Below are positions 25,422 to 34,128 of a DNA stretch of 64,000 nt, piece by piece. Numbering within the stretch: the first letter of the stretch is position 1; the number at the start of each line of letters is the position of its first letter. The position numbers and the translations under genes were made by a program. The DNA is from Rhodospirillales bacterium (GTDB taxonomy: Bacteria; Pseudomonadota; Alphaproteobacteria; Micavibrionales; Micavibrionaceae), in contig CP060238.1 in assembly GCA_023898765.1 (NCBI GenBank), positions 434,001 through 498,000 of the forward strand, given 5' to 3'. The notes under the pieces are model-generated. The model searched no databases and was not told the origin of the DNA. It saw only the letters and a program-made list of their open reading frames with translations.

Positions 25422-26735
25422 TTACGGCACGCAATCCATATAGAGGGCGTCATTCACCCCGAAGCCGTCTTTCCCGGGCGCACCGCTGAAAATGCTGAGC
25501 CCGTCCGTGTCAACGCCCGTTCCAAAATTGGCATTTGCGGCCCCCACTATTATAGAATCTCTCGTCCATGTGGTGCCGGAGCGGGTAAAAATATGGGTAC
25601 GTCCGTTCTCACCGACACCAGATACGTAATATTTAGGCTCCCCAATAATCAAGAGATCGCCGGAAATACTGACATCATATCCGAAATTCGCGTTGGTGTA
25701 CGGATCATCAGAAATCAGTTTGGCCTGCTGCGACCATGTGGTGCCGGAGCGGGTAAACACATAGACGCTGCCGGCGCCGCTCTTGCCACTAATATTATCG
25801 TTACTTGCCCCCACCACAACGGTATCGCCGGAAATCGCAAGCTCATTTCCAAAAACACCGGCGGGGGCGGGCGACGGGGTTAATGTGGCTTGCTCCGACC
25901 ATGTGGCGCCTGCGCCGGTATAAACCCGGATGGTGTTGTTGTAGTTGGCGACGAAGGTATCCCCGTCGAGCGCAATTACTTTTCCTATGTAATAGTTCCA
26001 GCTGGCGCCGGTCATGGTATATTGCAATGACCATACGCCTGCAGAACGGGTATAAACATAGATGCGCCCGAAATAAGACGGATCGCCGAAGCGGTTGTCT
26101 CCAGTTACGATTGTGTCGCCGTCAATTGCAACGTTCGTGCCTCCAAAAGAGTCAGGGATTCCAAGGAGCGCGGCGCCTTGCTGCGACCATGTGGTGCCGT
26201 TGTAATAATAGACGAATGTGCCGTCTCCTCTGCCGACGACGACTGTATCGCCGTCTATATCAACAGGTTTACGCCCTGATATTGCTGTCCCTAACACCTG
26301 ATTTTCGCTCCATACACCGCCGGTGCGCTTGAAAAAATGGAGAGGATAGCCGTTAGTCCAGTTTGTTGAACTAGACACGGCCCAGTTTCCGTCTACTGCA
26401 ACAAAGGATCCAAGATAATTGTCATACGGGCTGCCAGTATACGCCAGATTTTGCTGCCCGCCTGTGCAGCAAGTCAGCGTTTCGATATTGAGGGGCGCGT
26501 TTTCGAGGAAGGAAGAGCCGCCGGTGCTCCATTCATTGGCGGTTTTGGTCGGCGCCATCAGGTCGTTGCCGCTGTTATTGGTAATTGCCGTGCAGACGCC
26601 GTGCTCGTTAATGGTGATGGTGCCCCCGTTGGGGATAACATATTCCTCGGCGGCCTGCGCGCCGCCCGGCAAAAGGGTCAGGGACGCCAGCGTGGCCAGG
26701 GTCAGAAACAAGGTTTTAAGATAGCGTTTATTCAT
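25422..26735 (-). CDS. Secreted FG-GAP beta-propeller protein
   Basis: The 437-residue protein starts with a clear Sec signal (hydrophobic LKTLFLTLATLASLTLLPGGAQA, cleavage expected after AQA). The mature protein contains about seven repeats of the form VAIDGDTIVTG, LAISGDTVVVGA or VSISGDLLIIG, each followed by VYVFTRSGTTWSQQ-like strands. This is the FG-GAP / integrin-alpha-like blade pattern. Two adjacent cysteines occur near residue 89 (CC). It is the last gene of a three-gene set with two S74-domain proteins, with the 3' end touching a palindromic repeat. It probably acts on the cell surface or outside the cell; its ligand is unknown. Confidence 0.75.
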   Translation of the reverse strand: MNKRYLKTLFLTLATLASLTLLPGGAQAAEEYVIPNGGTITINEHGVCTAITNNSGNDLMAPTKTANEWSTGGSSFLENAPLNIETLTCCTGGQQNLAYTGSPYDNYLGSFVAVDGNWAVSSSTNWTNGYPLHFFKRTGGVWSENQVLGTAISGRKPVDIDGDTVVVGRGDGTFVYYYNGTTWSQQGAALLGIPDSFGGTNVAIDGDTIVTGDNRFGDPSYFGRIYVYTRSAGVWSLQYTMTGASWNYYIGKVIALDGDTFVANYNNTIRVYTGAGATWSEQATLTPSPAPAGVFGNELAISGDTVVVGASNDNISGKSGAGSVYVFTRSGTTWSQQAKLISDDPYTNANFGYDVSISGDLLIIGEPKYYVSGVGENGRTHIFTRSGTTWTRDSIIVGAANANFGTGVDTDGLSIFSGAPGKDGFGVNDALYMDCVP

Positions 26736-27570
26736 GTTTCGGGCCTCCTTCTTTTAGGATGTCTATTTTATGGCGCAGGGCTTCAATCTGCGCCTGCTGC
26801 GCTTTAATCTGCACGTTCTGGGTTTTGACCGCCTCAATCAGCGGGGCGAGGAACTGGTCGTAATCCACGGCCTTCATGCCGGTGACCTCGTCCGTGTGGA
26901 CAGCCTCGGGCATGACGGTTTCGACGTCCTGCGCGATCACGCCGTAAGCGGGGCTGCCGTCTTTTTTCCAGGTGTAATGTTTCCCGCTGATGGCTTCCAG
27001 CAGGTCGAACGGATTCGCAACCGTTTGAATGCTGTCTTTCAGCCGTGCATCGGAAGAGTGCAGGAACGTATCCGCCGTCACGGTGCCGGCATTGTTAATA
27101 TCGTTTGTCGCCATATCAAGGTCTGTTGTGGCGGTATGGTTGCCCAGATTGTCCCCGGCCGGTATGTCGCTTGTGCAGTCGATGAACGTGCCGCCGGCAT
27201 TGGCGGTGCACCATTTGGTGGCGGTCAGGGTGCCGACCTGCGGGTCGGTTTCCGAGGGCACGACGGCCTGCGCGATCCAGTCGGTGCCGTCCCATGTCAG
27301 GACGTCGTTCACCACCTTGCCGCCGGTGCTGACATCCGAGAGATCGTCAAGAACGGATGGGGCGACGGCGCCGCTCATGCCAATCCAGTCCGTATCGTCG
27401 CAATATTGCAAAACAGAGCTGTCGACATTATAGAGCATGTCCCCGGCCGCTCCGACGGGGTTTGCACAGGCGGCTTGCGCCGGCGTTGCGGACAACATCG
27501 AGAAGGAAGAGATCGCGACGATCAAAGTAGCCGAAGCGGTCAGGAGCGTTTTAAACATATTGGTTCTCAT
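26728..27570 (-). CDS. Secreted tail-fibre-like protein with C-terminal peptidase S74 domain
   Basis: The 280-residue protein has a Sec signal (cleavage near AQA-AC). The stalk region carries the motifs VTWDGTDWIA and GTLTATKWCTANAGG. A C-terminal S74 intramolecular chaperone starts at SSDARLKDSI, and the Ser and Lys of the SDxRLK autoproteolysis dyad are intact. A coiled coil (QNVQIKAQQAQIEALRHKIDIL) closes the protein. In phage fibres this domain trimerises the stalk and then cuts itself off. The last ~120 residues are nearly identical to the end of the upstream gene. The start overlaps the upstream stop by 4 bp. Confidence 0.75.
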   Translation of the reverse strand: MRTNMFKTLLTASATLIVAISSFSMLSATPAQAACANPVGAAGDMLYNVDSSVLQYCDDTDWIGMSGAVAPSVLDDLSDVSTGGKVVNDVLTWDGTDWIAQAVVPSETDPQVGTLTATKWCTANAGGTFIDCTSDIPAGDNLGNHTATTDLDMATNDINNAGTVTADTFLHSSDARLKDSIQTVANPFDLLEAISGKHYTWKKDGSPAYGVIAQDVETVMPEAVHTDEVTGMKAVDYDQFLAPLIEAVKTQNVQIKAQQAQIEALRHKIDILKEGGPKHE

Positions 27571-29105
27571 TCTTCTGCCTCCAGCGCGTCGATGTCGCGC
27601 AGCAGGGCTTCAATCTGCGCCTGCTGCGCTTTGATCTGCCTGTTTTGGGTTTTGACCGCCTCGATCAGCGGGGAGAGAAGCTGGTCGTAATCCACGGCCT
27701 TCATGCCGGTGGCCTCGTCCGTATGGACGGCCTCGGGCATGACGGTTTCCACGTCCTGCGCGATCACGCCGTAAGCAGGACTGCCGTCCTTTTTCCAGGT
27801 GTAATGTTTTCCGCTGATGGCTTCCAGCAGGTCGAACGGATTCGCAACCGTCTCGATATTGTCTTTCAGCCGCCGGTCGGACGTATGGACGTAAGACGTC
27901 GCGGTAATGGTGCCGGCATTGTCAATGTCGTTTGTCGCCATATCGAGGGCCATTGTCGCGGTGTGGTTGCCCAGATTGTCCATGGCGGGGCCATCGTCTG
28001 TGCAGTCGATGAACGCGCCGCCGACCTCCGCCGTGCACCATTTGTTGGCGGTCAGGGTGCCGACCTGCGGATCAGTTTCCGTGAAGGGGTTCGCCAGAGC
28101 GATCCAGTTGGTGCCGTCCCATGTCAGAAGGTCGTTGAGGGCCTTGCCCGTCGTATCGACGTCACCCAGATCGTCAATGACGGCGCCGGAGGCCCCGCCT
28201 GTCGGCGCGGCAATGCCGGAGCGGTTTTCGGCGCGGAAGATATCTTCCATGTACAAAGTAGACTTCACATGCAGCGGGGACTGCATCTGGACGAAGGCCG
28301 CCGCGTTGGAATAAATATCGTCCGTTTTTATGGCCATGAACTGCCCGACGCCCGCAATGCCGAGGCCGGCGTCATAACCGATGGAGGCCGTGCCGGCCCC
28401 CTGGCTGCCCACGACTTCAATGTCCTTACCGCCGATTTCGGCGATTTCCGGCGATCCGCTCTTGAGATTCCACAGGCCCCCGGAGCCGGAAGCCGCCTCG
28501 GCATAGGTGTAGCTTAAAATCAGGTCGTCCGACCCGTTTTTGTTCACAGGGGTGGCTGTCGGATAGGCGTTACATACGGTCTGGAAAATCCGGTCCGGCC
28601 CTGCCGAAACAATGGCAAGTGCTATGCCCGTCTGGGTGTTTTCCCCGGCAAGACGGTTGTTGGCCGCAACCGGGTCAATACAGTCCGCGCCCGTATCGCC
28701 GATCGTGGTTCCGTGGTCCCAGACACAGTAGCCGTAATTGGTTTGCCACGGGTCCTGAAGCGCCGCGCCGATACTGGGGGGCAGCTGTCCGCCGCCGGTC
28801 GGGTTGGGGGTGGCAACGACAAACTGGATGGGCTCCACATGGCCGTCACTGTCGCAGTCCCCGCCGTTTGCCGCATTAGCCGAGGCCGTGAGTGAAAGTT
28901 TTCCAGAGGCAATCATGTTGTTTTCGGCAATCGTCCGTTTGGTAATTTCGGACATCGCGCGCACGGGGCCTTTCATCACCGTCATGGAAGCGGCCCCTAC
29001 CGCGCCGACAAGAGCTACGGCGCCAAACATGGTGAAGAAAATGTTCCCGGATTCCCCCCATCTTGATCTTGCGCCGTTTTGTTTGTTGAAAAACCGCTTT
29101 ACCAT
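27567..29105 (-). CDS. Large S74-domain surface protein with prepilin-like N-terminus
   Basis: The start is set at the ATG 29105 (GGGGAAG upstream); the frame is open further up but without support. Near the N-terminus, ESGNIFFTMFGAVALVGAVGAASMTV is a glycine followed by a hydrophobic helix, reminiscent of prepilin leaders though not a classic signal. A Thr/Gly-rich ectodomain, a VTWDGTNWIALA-like repeat and a C-terminal S74 domain follow. The dyad is SDRRLK and the coiled coil is QNRQIKAQQAQIEALL. The C-terminal third duplicates that of the next gene. It may be a minor pilin or fibre with autocleaving trimerisation domain. Function unproven. Confidence 0.7.
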   Translation of the reverse strand: MVKRFFNKQNGARSRWGESGNIFFTMFGAVALVGAVGAASMTVMKGPVRAMSEITKRTIAENNMIASGKLSLTASANAANGGDCDSDGHVEPIQFVVATPNPTGGGQLPPSIGAALQDPWQTNYGYCVWDHGTTIGDTGADCIDPVAANNRLAGENTQTGIALAIVSAGPDRIFQTVCNAYPTATPVNKNGSDDLILSYTYAEAASGSGGLWNLKSGSPEIAEIGGKDIEVVGSQGAGTASIGYDAGLGIAGVGQFMAIKTDDIYSNAAAFVQMQSPLHVKSTLYMEDIFRAENRSGIAAPTGGASGAVIDDLGDVDTTGKALNDLLTWDGTNWIALANPFTETDPQVGTLTANKWCTAEVGGAFIDCTDDGPAMDNLGNHTATMALDMATNDIDNAGTITATSYVHTSDRRLKDNIETVANPFDLLEAISGKHYTWKKDGSPAYGVIAQDVETVMPEAVHTDEATGMKAVDYDQLLSPLIEAVKTQNRQIKAQQAQIEALLRDIDALEAEE

Positions 29106-29346
29106 GATTTTCTTCCCCAATGTCCCCTGATTGCTTTTGTCCCGTATACAAAGCACCATTTCATATGTTTACATAAAATTATTTAAATAAAATTAACAAA
29201 GAATTTTATGTTTTAAGCGCAGAAAAATATTAAGCGCTTGATATAAAAAGAAAAACATAGAAAAAACGAGAAAAAAGGCGATATTTTGCCTGATTACCCG
29301 TTGAGATTAACGGAAAAAATGGATTTTGGAAAGGATACAGGCAATC
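29106..29346. other. AT-rich intergenic region
   Basis: It holds two direct copies of TTAAGCGC (near 29213 and 29231) and small hairpins near the secB stop (CAGGCA with TGCCTG, about 29338-29355). The promoter of the S74 operon must lie here, but no strong -35/-10 pair stands out. Confidence 0.4.
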
Positions 29347-29883
29347 TTATGCCTGCGCTGTTTTTTCCGGGTCTTCTTCGTCCACATGTCTTGCATATTG
29401 AGCCAGATACATACCCCTGAAATCCACAGGAGAAAGCATTAAAGGTGGATAACCGCCCTGTTGCGTCACGTTTGCGATAGCCTGACGCGCAAAGGGAAAA
29501 ATAATTTGCGGAATCTCGATAAAAAGCATGGGGTGGATTTTTTCCGGCGGTACGTCATTTTGTATCGACACCACGCAGCCGTAAATCGCTTCGACAATGA
29601 AAACGGTTTTATCCTGACGGCGGGCTTCAGCTTTTAAGGTAATAACAACCTCGTGCGGGTTTTCAAGGCCTTCTTCCTCAATTTTATGGGCTTCCAGACC
29701 GATATCCAGTTCCATCAGCGGTTTTTCCTGTCCGGGTTTTAGCGTTGCCGGCGCGTGCGGATTTTCAAAGGAGATATCTTTTAAGTATTGCGCATGGAGA
29801 ATAACGGGCAAGGACGGGGCATGGGCGCTTCCGTTTTGTTTATTTGCCTTATTTTCCCCGGCGGGCTGGTCTGGGTTACTCAT
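29347..29883 (-). CDS. secB: Protein-export chaperone SecB
   Basis: Tetrameric cytosolic chaperone that keeps preproteins unfolded and passes them to SecA. The core (FENPHAPATL, VFIVEAIYGCVVSI, PMLFIEIPQIIFPFARQAIANVTQQGGYPPLMLSPVDF) is typical of the family. The 178-aa length is slightly long because of a polar N-terminal extension. Its position after dnaQ is the classical alphaproteobacterial order, interrupted here by the repeat cluster and surface-protein genes. It overlaps the fxsA stop by 8 bp. Confidence 0.95.
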   Translation of the reverse strand: MSNPDQPAGENKANKQNGSAHAPSLPVILHAQYLKDISFENPHAPATLKPGQEKPLMELDIGLEAHKIEEEGLENPHEVVITLKAEARRQDKTVFIVEAIYGCVVSIQNDVPPEKIHPMLFIEIPQIIFPFARQAIANVTQQGGYPPLMLSPVDFRGMYLAQYARHVDEEDPEKTAQA

Positions 29884-30343
29884 TTTTTAACTTGTCCTCA
29901 TCTTTATCAAGCCGTTCATATTCACCTTCCAGAACATCTGTATCACGGGATTGCGGGCGGTGAAAGTCCTCGTTTACCGTGTTTGTTGCGGTATAAACCT
30001 TCAGGTAGCGCGTCAGATAAATCCGCAAAATTTTGCGCACCGACGGGACAAGAAGCAAAAAACCAAGCGTATCCGTTACAAAACCGGGCGTGATAAGCAT
30101 CGCGCCGGCCGCGACAACACAAAAGCCTTCGTAAAGGGCGTCGACAGGCATCCGGCCTTCCAGCAGGCTTCGCCGGCCACGCATTAAAATTCCCAATCCC
30201 TGCTGGCGCACAAGAAAACCCCCTATGCAGGCGGTGAGGACACAAAGAAGAAGCGTGCGCAGAACGCCGATCTCTTCGCCCACTTGAATGAAGGCAAAAA
30301 CCTCCATCAGGGGAATGATAAAAAACATAAGAAAAAATGGCAT
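29876..30343 (-). CDS. fxsA: FxsA family membrane protein
   Basis: Small inner-membrane protein of uncertain role; FxsA was named because its overproduction blocks phage T7 exclusion by F. The sequence has three to four hydrophobic segments and the family motifs PLMEVFAFIQVGEEIG and LITPGFVTDTLGFLLLVPSVR. The C-terminal tail is charged and cytosolic. It lies directly upstream of secB and overlaps it, and is divergent from the Tim44-like gene. Confidence 0.88.
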   Translation of the reverse strand: MPFFLMFFIIPLMEVFAFIQVGEEIGVLRTLLLCVLTACIGGFLVRQQGLGILMRGRRSLLEGRMPVDALYEGFCVVAAGAMLITPGFVTDTLGFLLLVPSVRKILRIYLTRYLKVYTATNTVNEDFHRPQSRDTDVLEGEYERLDKDEDKLKNE

Positions 30344-30416
30344 TGGATTCTAATCCTAAAATTGCGCTATGCTGGCCGTCGGTCTTAGATTTAAGCTATT
30401 TAAAGGATAAAAAGCA

Positions 30417-31163
30417 ATGACGGGGATTCCTGCAGACATTCTTCTTTACGCGCTTATTGCGGCAGGCCTTGTATTCTGGCTGCGTAATATTTTGGGAACA
30501 CGTCATGGCGATGAGCGCCAGCGGCCCAATCCGTTTACATCGGTTCCTTCCGACGAGAAAATGAAAAAGACGGCTCTGAAGGATAAAAAAGAAGGAAAGC
30601 CCCCGATGCTTTCTGTTGTAACGGAAGAAGACGGCCCTTCACTCCCGCGCGGCGTTCGTTTTGCAGACGCGGATGTTGAAGAAGCGCTGGATAATATTGC
30701 CCGTATGGATAAGGGCTTTGACCTGGTCCGTTTTTCTTCTGCGGCGAAAGAGGCTTTTGTCATTATCGTCGAGGCTTTTGCGCAAGGGGACCGTGAAACG
30801 CTCAAAAATCTTTTAACCGAACAGGTTTATGCCGCTTTTGACGGGGCGTTGAAAATTCGTGAGGAAAAAGGCGAAAGCGTTTTAACGGAGATTCACGCCG
30901 TTCGGGAGGTTGAGTTCAGGTCCGCCGTTTTGGAAAAAACAGTGGCAACGGTTACGGTTGCTTTTACAGCGGATGAAACCTGTGTTATTCGGGGCAGGGA
31001 TGGAGAAATTCTTTCCGGCGACCCTGACCGCATTACACAAATGATAGATGTGTGGCGTTTTACACGGGATTTGAAATCAAAGGATCCGCGCTGGCTGGTA
31101 TCTGAAACAAACGACGGGGAGATCGAAGAAGAGCATAAGACGCCCCTTCCCGAAAGTTCCTGA
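30417..31163 (+). CDS. Tim44-like domain protein
   Basis: One N-terminal membrane helix (about residues 7-23) is followed by a charged linker. The C-terminal Tim44-like domain (FDLVRFSSAAKEAFVIIVEAFAQGD onward) has the conserved ending in which WRFTRDLKSKDPRWLVSET appears. It is related to the mitochondrial Tim44 import factor. The bacterial TimA proteins are inner-membrane proteins of poorly known function. The divergent secB and fxsA genes and the downstream mltA are typical neighbours. A weak promoter (TTGCGC, 17 bp, TTAGAT) lies at about 30364-30392. Confidence 0.88.
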   Translation: MTGIPADILLYALIAAGLVFWLRNILGTRHGDERQRPNPFTSVPSDEKMKKTALKDKKEGKPPMLSVVTEEDGPSLPRGVRFADADVEEALDNIARMDKGFDLVRFSSAAKEAFVIIVEAFAQGDRETLKNLLTEQVYAAFDGALKIREEKGESVLTEIHAVREVEFRSAVLEKTVATVTVAFTADETCVIRGRDGEILSGDPDRITQMIDVWRFTRDLKSKDPRWLVSETNDGEIEEEHKTPLPESS

Positions 31164-31172
31164 TATTTAAAT

Positions 31173-32336
31173 ATGAAATTTTTGCCTCTTCTTCTTGCGT
31201 TGTTTTTATCTGCCTGTGCATCTGTGCCGGCGGATAAAAAGCAACCGTTGGATTTAAAACCCTCTTCCTTTGAAACGCTTCAGGGTTGGGCCGAAGAGGA
31301 TTTTAAAGGGCTGGCGGAAGCCTATGGGAAGAGCTGCGCGCGCATTCTGAAAAAAGACGCCCGCGCCTCCTTTGGCCCCGATCAACGCTTCGGGCTTTAT
31401 CAGGACTGGCAGCCTGCCTGCCGTGTTTTCCTTGCTATGAATGACGTGTCTGCCGCCGATTTAAAGGATTTCTTTGAAACATATTTTCAACCTTATCACG
31501 TCCTGGCCGGAAAGGATCCGGAAGGGCTTTTTACCGGATATTATGAAGCGTCTTTAAAGGGGGCACCGGAGAAAGGCGGCAAATACCAATATCCCCTTCG
31601 CGCACGGCCGGAAGATCTGGTTATGGTCGACCTCGGTTTGTTTCGGGAAGAGCTTAAGGGGCAGCGCATTGCAGGCCGCGTTGTTGAGGGTAATTTAAAA
31701 CCCTATGAAAGCCACGCGGAGATTGTGGCTGGAAAACTGCCTGCTGCGCAGGATAAAAAACTGGTCTGGGTCGACAGTCCCGTGGATGCCTTTTTTGTCC
31801 AGATTCAGGGCTCCGGCGTGGTTGTGTTCGAAGACGGTTCCAGAATGCGAATCGGTTATGCCGGACAGAACGGACATCCTTATTATGCGATCGGGCGGGA
31901 GCTTGTGAAGCGCGGCGCGCTGGAGAAGGAAAATGTTTCCATGCAATCTATTCGGGACTGGCTGGAAAGCCATCCTTCACAGGCAGGCGAGATCATGACG
32001 ACAAACGCATCTTACGTTTTTTTCCGGGAACTGCCGGACGATAAAGGGAGCGACGGCCCGCAGGGCGGCGAAGGCGTAACGTTAACGGGTGGCCGGTCGC
32101 TGGCTGTTGACCATTCTCTCATTCCCTATGGGGTACCGGTTTGGCTGGATGCGGGGGAAGAAGAAAAAATCCGGCGTCTGATGGTCGCGCAGGACACGGG
32201 CGGGGCCATTCGGGGGCCGGTACGCGGAGATGTTTTCTGGGGGTACGGCGCAGACGCGGAAAGACTGGCCGGAAATATGAAAGCAAAGGGACAATACTGG
32301 TTCCTGTTGCCGCGTAAAGTTAAAATTATGCCATAA
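31173..32336 (+). CDS. mltA: Membrane-bound lytic murein transglycosylase A
   Basis: Outer-membrane lipoprotein that cleaves peptidoglycan glycan strands with 1,6-anhydro ring formation. The lipobox is LFLSAC with Cys15. The MltA domain carries FTGYYEASLKG and VDAFFVQIQGSG. The C-terminal 3D domain has SLIPYGVPVWLDAG and VAQDTGGAIRGPVRGDVFWG, including the catalytic Asp region. The 387 aa length is normal. It is ten bases after the Tim44-like gene and so co-transcribed. The hairpin after its stop has its T-run on the opposite strand. Confidence 0.93.
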   Translation: MKFLPLLLALFLSACASVPADKKQPLDLKPSSFETLQGWAEEDFKGLAEAYGKSCARILKKDARASFGPDQRFGLYQDWQPACRVFLAMNDVSAADLKDFFETYFQPYHVLAGKDPEGLFTGYYEASLKGAPEKGGKYQYPLRARPEDLVMVDLGLFREELKGQRIAGRVVEGNLKPYESHAEIVAGKLPAAQDKKLVWVDSPVDAFFVQIQGSGVVVFEDGSRMRIGYAGQNGHPYYAIGRELVKRGALEKENVSMQSIRDWLESHPSQAGEIMTTNASYVFFRELPDDKGSDGPQGGEGVTLTGGRSLAVDHSLIPYGVPVWLDAGEEEKIRRLMVAQDTGGAIRGPVRGDVFWGYGADAERLAGNMKAKGQYWFLLPRKVKIMP

Positions 32337-32378
32337 AAAAGAAGACCCCCGTCTTCATTCTAAAAACAGGGGTCTTCC
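32335..32378 (-). terminator. Rho-independent terminator, minus strand
   Basis: GGGGTCTTC (32369-32377) and GAAGACCCC (32341-32349) form a perfect 9-bp stem. On the minus strand it is followed by TTTTTT (32335-32340), so it ends a leftward transcript, namely the structured RNA at 32382-32498. It may also protect the mltA mRNA end. Confidence 0.85.
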
Positions 32379-32381
32379 GAT

Positions 32382-32498
32382 GTCGCCTTGAAGGGAGGGG
32401 TGCTTAAGCTCCCTAACGTGAGGCCGAAACCTCTCGAACCCAAAAGCCCAAGCACATCTCTTCATCATTTGGTAGTGAAACCTTCTTAGCAAGGCGAC
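32382..32498 (-). ncRNA. Candidate structured RNA, about 117 nt, unknown family
   Basis: Both ends pair perfectly: GTCGCCTTG at the 5' end of the minus strand (32490-32498) with CAAGGCGAC (32382-32390). Inside, AAGCAC-type arms (32400-32405 with 32450-32455) and a hairpin with a UUCG tetraloop are seen; its stem is GAGGU/GCCUC (32420-32433, minus strand). The tetraloop forms only on the minus strand. The intrinsic terminator follows 4 nt after the closing stem. It is not 5S, tmRNA, SRP, 6S or RNase P RNA as I know them. It may be a free small RNA or the processed 3'UTR of the O-antigen ligase mRNA. Confidence 0.55.
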
Positions 32499-32519
32499 CT
32501 TGTAAATGCAAGACTTATG

Positions 32520-33746
32520 TCATTCGAAGGTGTATTTTTTTCCCGCCATCGTGGTCAGGGCAATGAGAATAAAAAACAGCCCCAACTGCCAGCCCTGCCA
32601 TAGCCCGTATCCTGTCATCGCCGCGCACAGGGAAGCCATAAAAATTCCCAGATAAAGCGGGCGCGTTTTTTCCGGGGCGCGCCAGCATTGTCTTAGAATA
32701 TAAAGGAGGAGCAGATTGCCCAGAACAATTCCGACCAGGCCGAATTCCACCCAGATCTGGAGCGCTGCATTATGCGGATGCAGGATATGATTGCTTTGAA
32801 TGTAAGGCATCGGCGTTTCGGATTTCAGGTTGCGCAAGGCTTCGACCCCGCGCCCATAAACAGGGCTTTTGAGCGCTTCTGTTGCGGCGAAGTCCCAGAC
32901 CTCCAGCCGGTGCGGCACGCTGGCTTTTAAAAACAGAGCTCCGCTCGCACCCGTATATTGCTGGCTGGAAAGGGCTTTTAAAGAGGCTTTGGCAATCCAT
33001 GGCGCGGACAGGGACAGGCACACAAGCAATGCGGCCAGCGCAATCCAGACTTTTTTTCTCCGGACTGGAAAACCCAGAAAAAAGACAAGACCGACAAGGA
33101 AGGAAAGCTGGGCCGTCTGGCTGGACGTCAGGAAAAGGGGAACGAGAAGAGATAGTGTTATGAAGGCAACAGCAAATCTTCTTTTCATTTTTTCTTTCAG
33201 ACTTTGGGTTACGGCGAAAAGAACGGGCAGGTAAAAAAGAGACAGGCAAACGACAGAGCGGTTGAGCTTGTTTTCCAGTATCAGATTTTCATCAGGCGAA
33301 ATCAAAAGCCGGTAAAGCCTGAAATCCCAGCAATATTCAAGCGCGATAGTAAAACCTGCGGCTATGTAGAGTCCCGCCAGAAGCAGGATAAAGTTTTTGG
33401 GGACATCGCCCGGTTTAAGGGTGCGGGCGGCGGCAATAAACCATAGCCCCGGCAGAACGAGGAAGGCTGTTTTTCCGGTGCGCTCCAGCGCAAAAGAAAA
33501 ATCGGGGGCCCAGAACGCGCTTAATCCCGACAGTGCGGCCACTCCCGCCATTAAAAAGAGTTCCTCCGGGCGCGGCTTTAAAAGTTGTCTGTTTTGAAGC
33601 CAAAACCCGCCCGTAAAAACAAGAGCCAGAAGGGAAGGTGTAAATCCGGCAGTGCGCGGGGCAACCAGGCAAAGAAAAACGACCAGTATCAGGCCGCATA
33701 AAAAAACAAAAGGAAAGGAAAACGGGCGTTCCGGATAAAAATTCAT
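32520..33746 (-). CDS. O-antigen ligase family protein
   Basis: Polytopic inner-membrane protein of the WaaL / Wzy type (about ten to twelve helices). It contains the large periplasmic loop with the signature HPHNAALQIWVEFGLVG, whose histidine is needed in WaaL to transfer polysaccharide from undecaprenyl diphosphate to lipid A-core. The length is 408 aa. Ligase and polymerase activities cannot be told apart by sequence here, and no other polysaccharide genes are nearby. The candidate RNA at 32382-32498 lies just downstream of the stop. Confidence 0.85.
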   Translation of the reverse strand: MNFYPERPFSFPFVFLCGLILVVFLCLVAPRTAGFTPSLLALVFTGGFWLQNRQLLKPRPEELFLMAGVAALSGLSAFWAPDFSFALERTGKTAFLVLPGLWFIAAARTLKPGDVPKNFILLLAGLYIAAGFTIALEYCWDFRLYRLLISPDENLILENKLNRSVVCLSLFYLPVLFAVTQSLKEKMKRRFAVAFITLSLLVPLFLTSSQTAQLSFLVGLVFFLGFPVRRKKVWIALAALLVCLSLSAPWIAKASLKALSSQQYTGASGALFLKASVPHRLEVWDFAATEALKSPVYGRGVEALRNLKSETPMPYIQSNHILHPHNAALQIWVEFGLVGIVLGNLLLLYILRQCWRAPEKTRPLYLGIFMASLCAAMTGYGLWQGWQLGLFFILIALTTMAGKKYTFE

Positions 33747-33804
33747 ACGCCATTCGACCTTGGGCCGATCGAAGATTCAAGAAAAAAATAAAACCTTTTT
33801 ATAT

Positions 33805-34116
33805 TTAAAAGGCGTTTTCAGGGGATCGGGCCGGTTCTGCGGGTCCTTCGAGCGCCGTTGGTGCGGTATTGCGGAACCCGCCTGTCAGGTCTTCCCTGTC
33901 TTCCATGGCGCCTTCGATCCCGCCTGCAGCTGCTTCAATATTGTTAAGATCGGCCGCAGTATCCACGGCAACCTGTTCTTTTGAAGACAAAGGCGGCGTT
34001 GCTTCGGCCATCACGGCGTCGCGCTGGGAAGAAATGCCGTTGTAGATTTTCATGGCCGGAAGAACCGTCAGGGAAAGTCCTACAAGGACCATGCATAAAA
34101 AGATAAAGCGTACCAT
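33805..34116 (-). CDS. Small exported or membrane-anchored protein, unknown
   Basis: The 103-residue product has one N-terminal hydrophobic segment (VRFIFLCMVLVGLSLTVLPA), a signal peptide or anchor. The polar, Ala/Glu/Pro-rich remainder lacks recognisable domains. It lies 12 bp downstream of the entericidin gene and is probably expressed with it from the promoter at 34416-34445. Confidence 0.6.
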   Translation of the reverse strand: MVRFIFLCMVLVGLSLTVLPAMKIYNGISSQRDAVMAEATPPLSSKEQVAVDTAADLNNIEAAAGGIEGAMEDREDLTGGFRNTAPTALEGPAEPARSPENAF

Positions 34117-34128
34117 TGTAAATTCTCC

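Noticed and set aside
32382..32498. 5S rRNA
   Set aside because: The size and closing stem are similar, but the conserved 5S loops (such as CCGAACTCAG) are missing.
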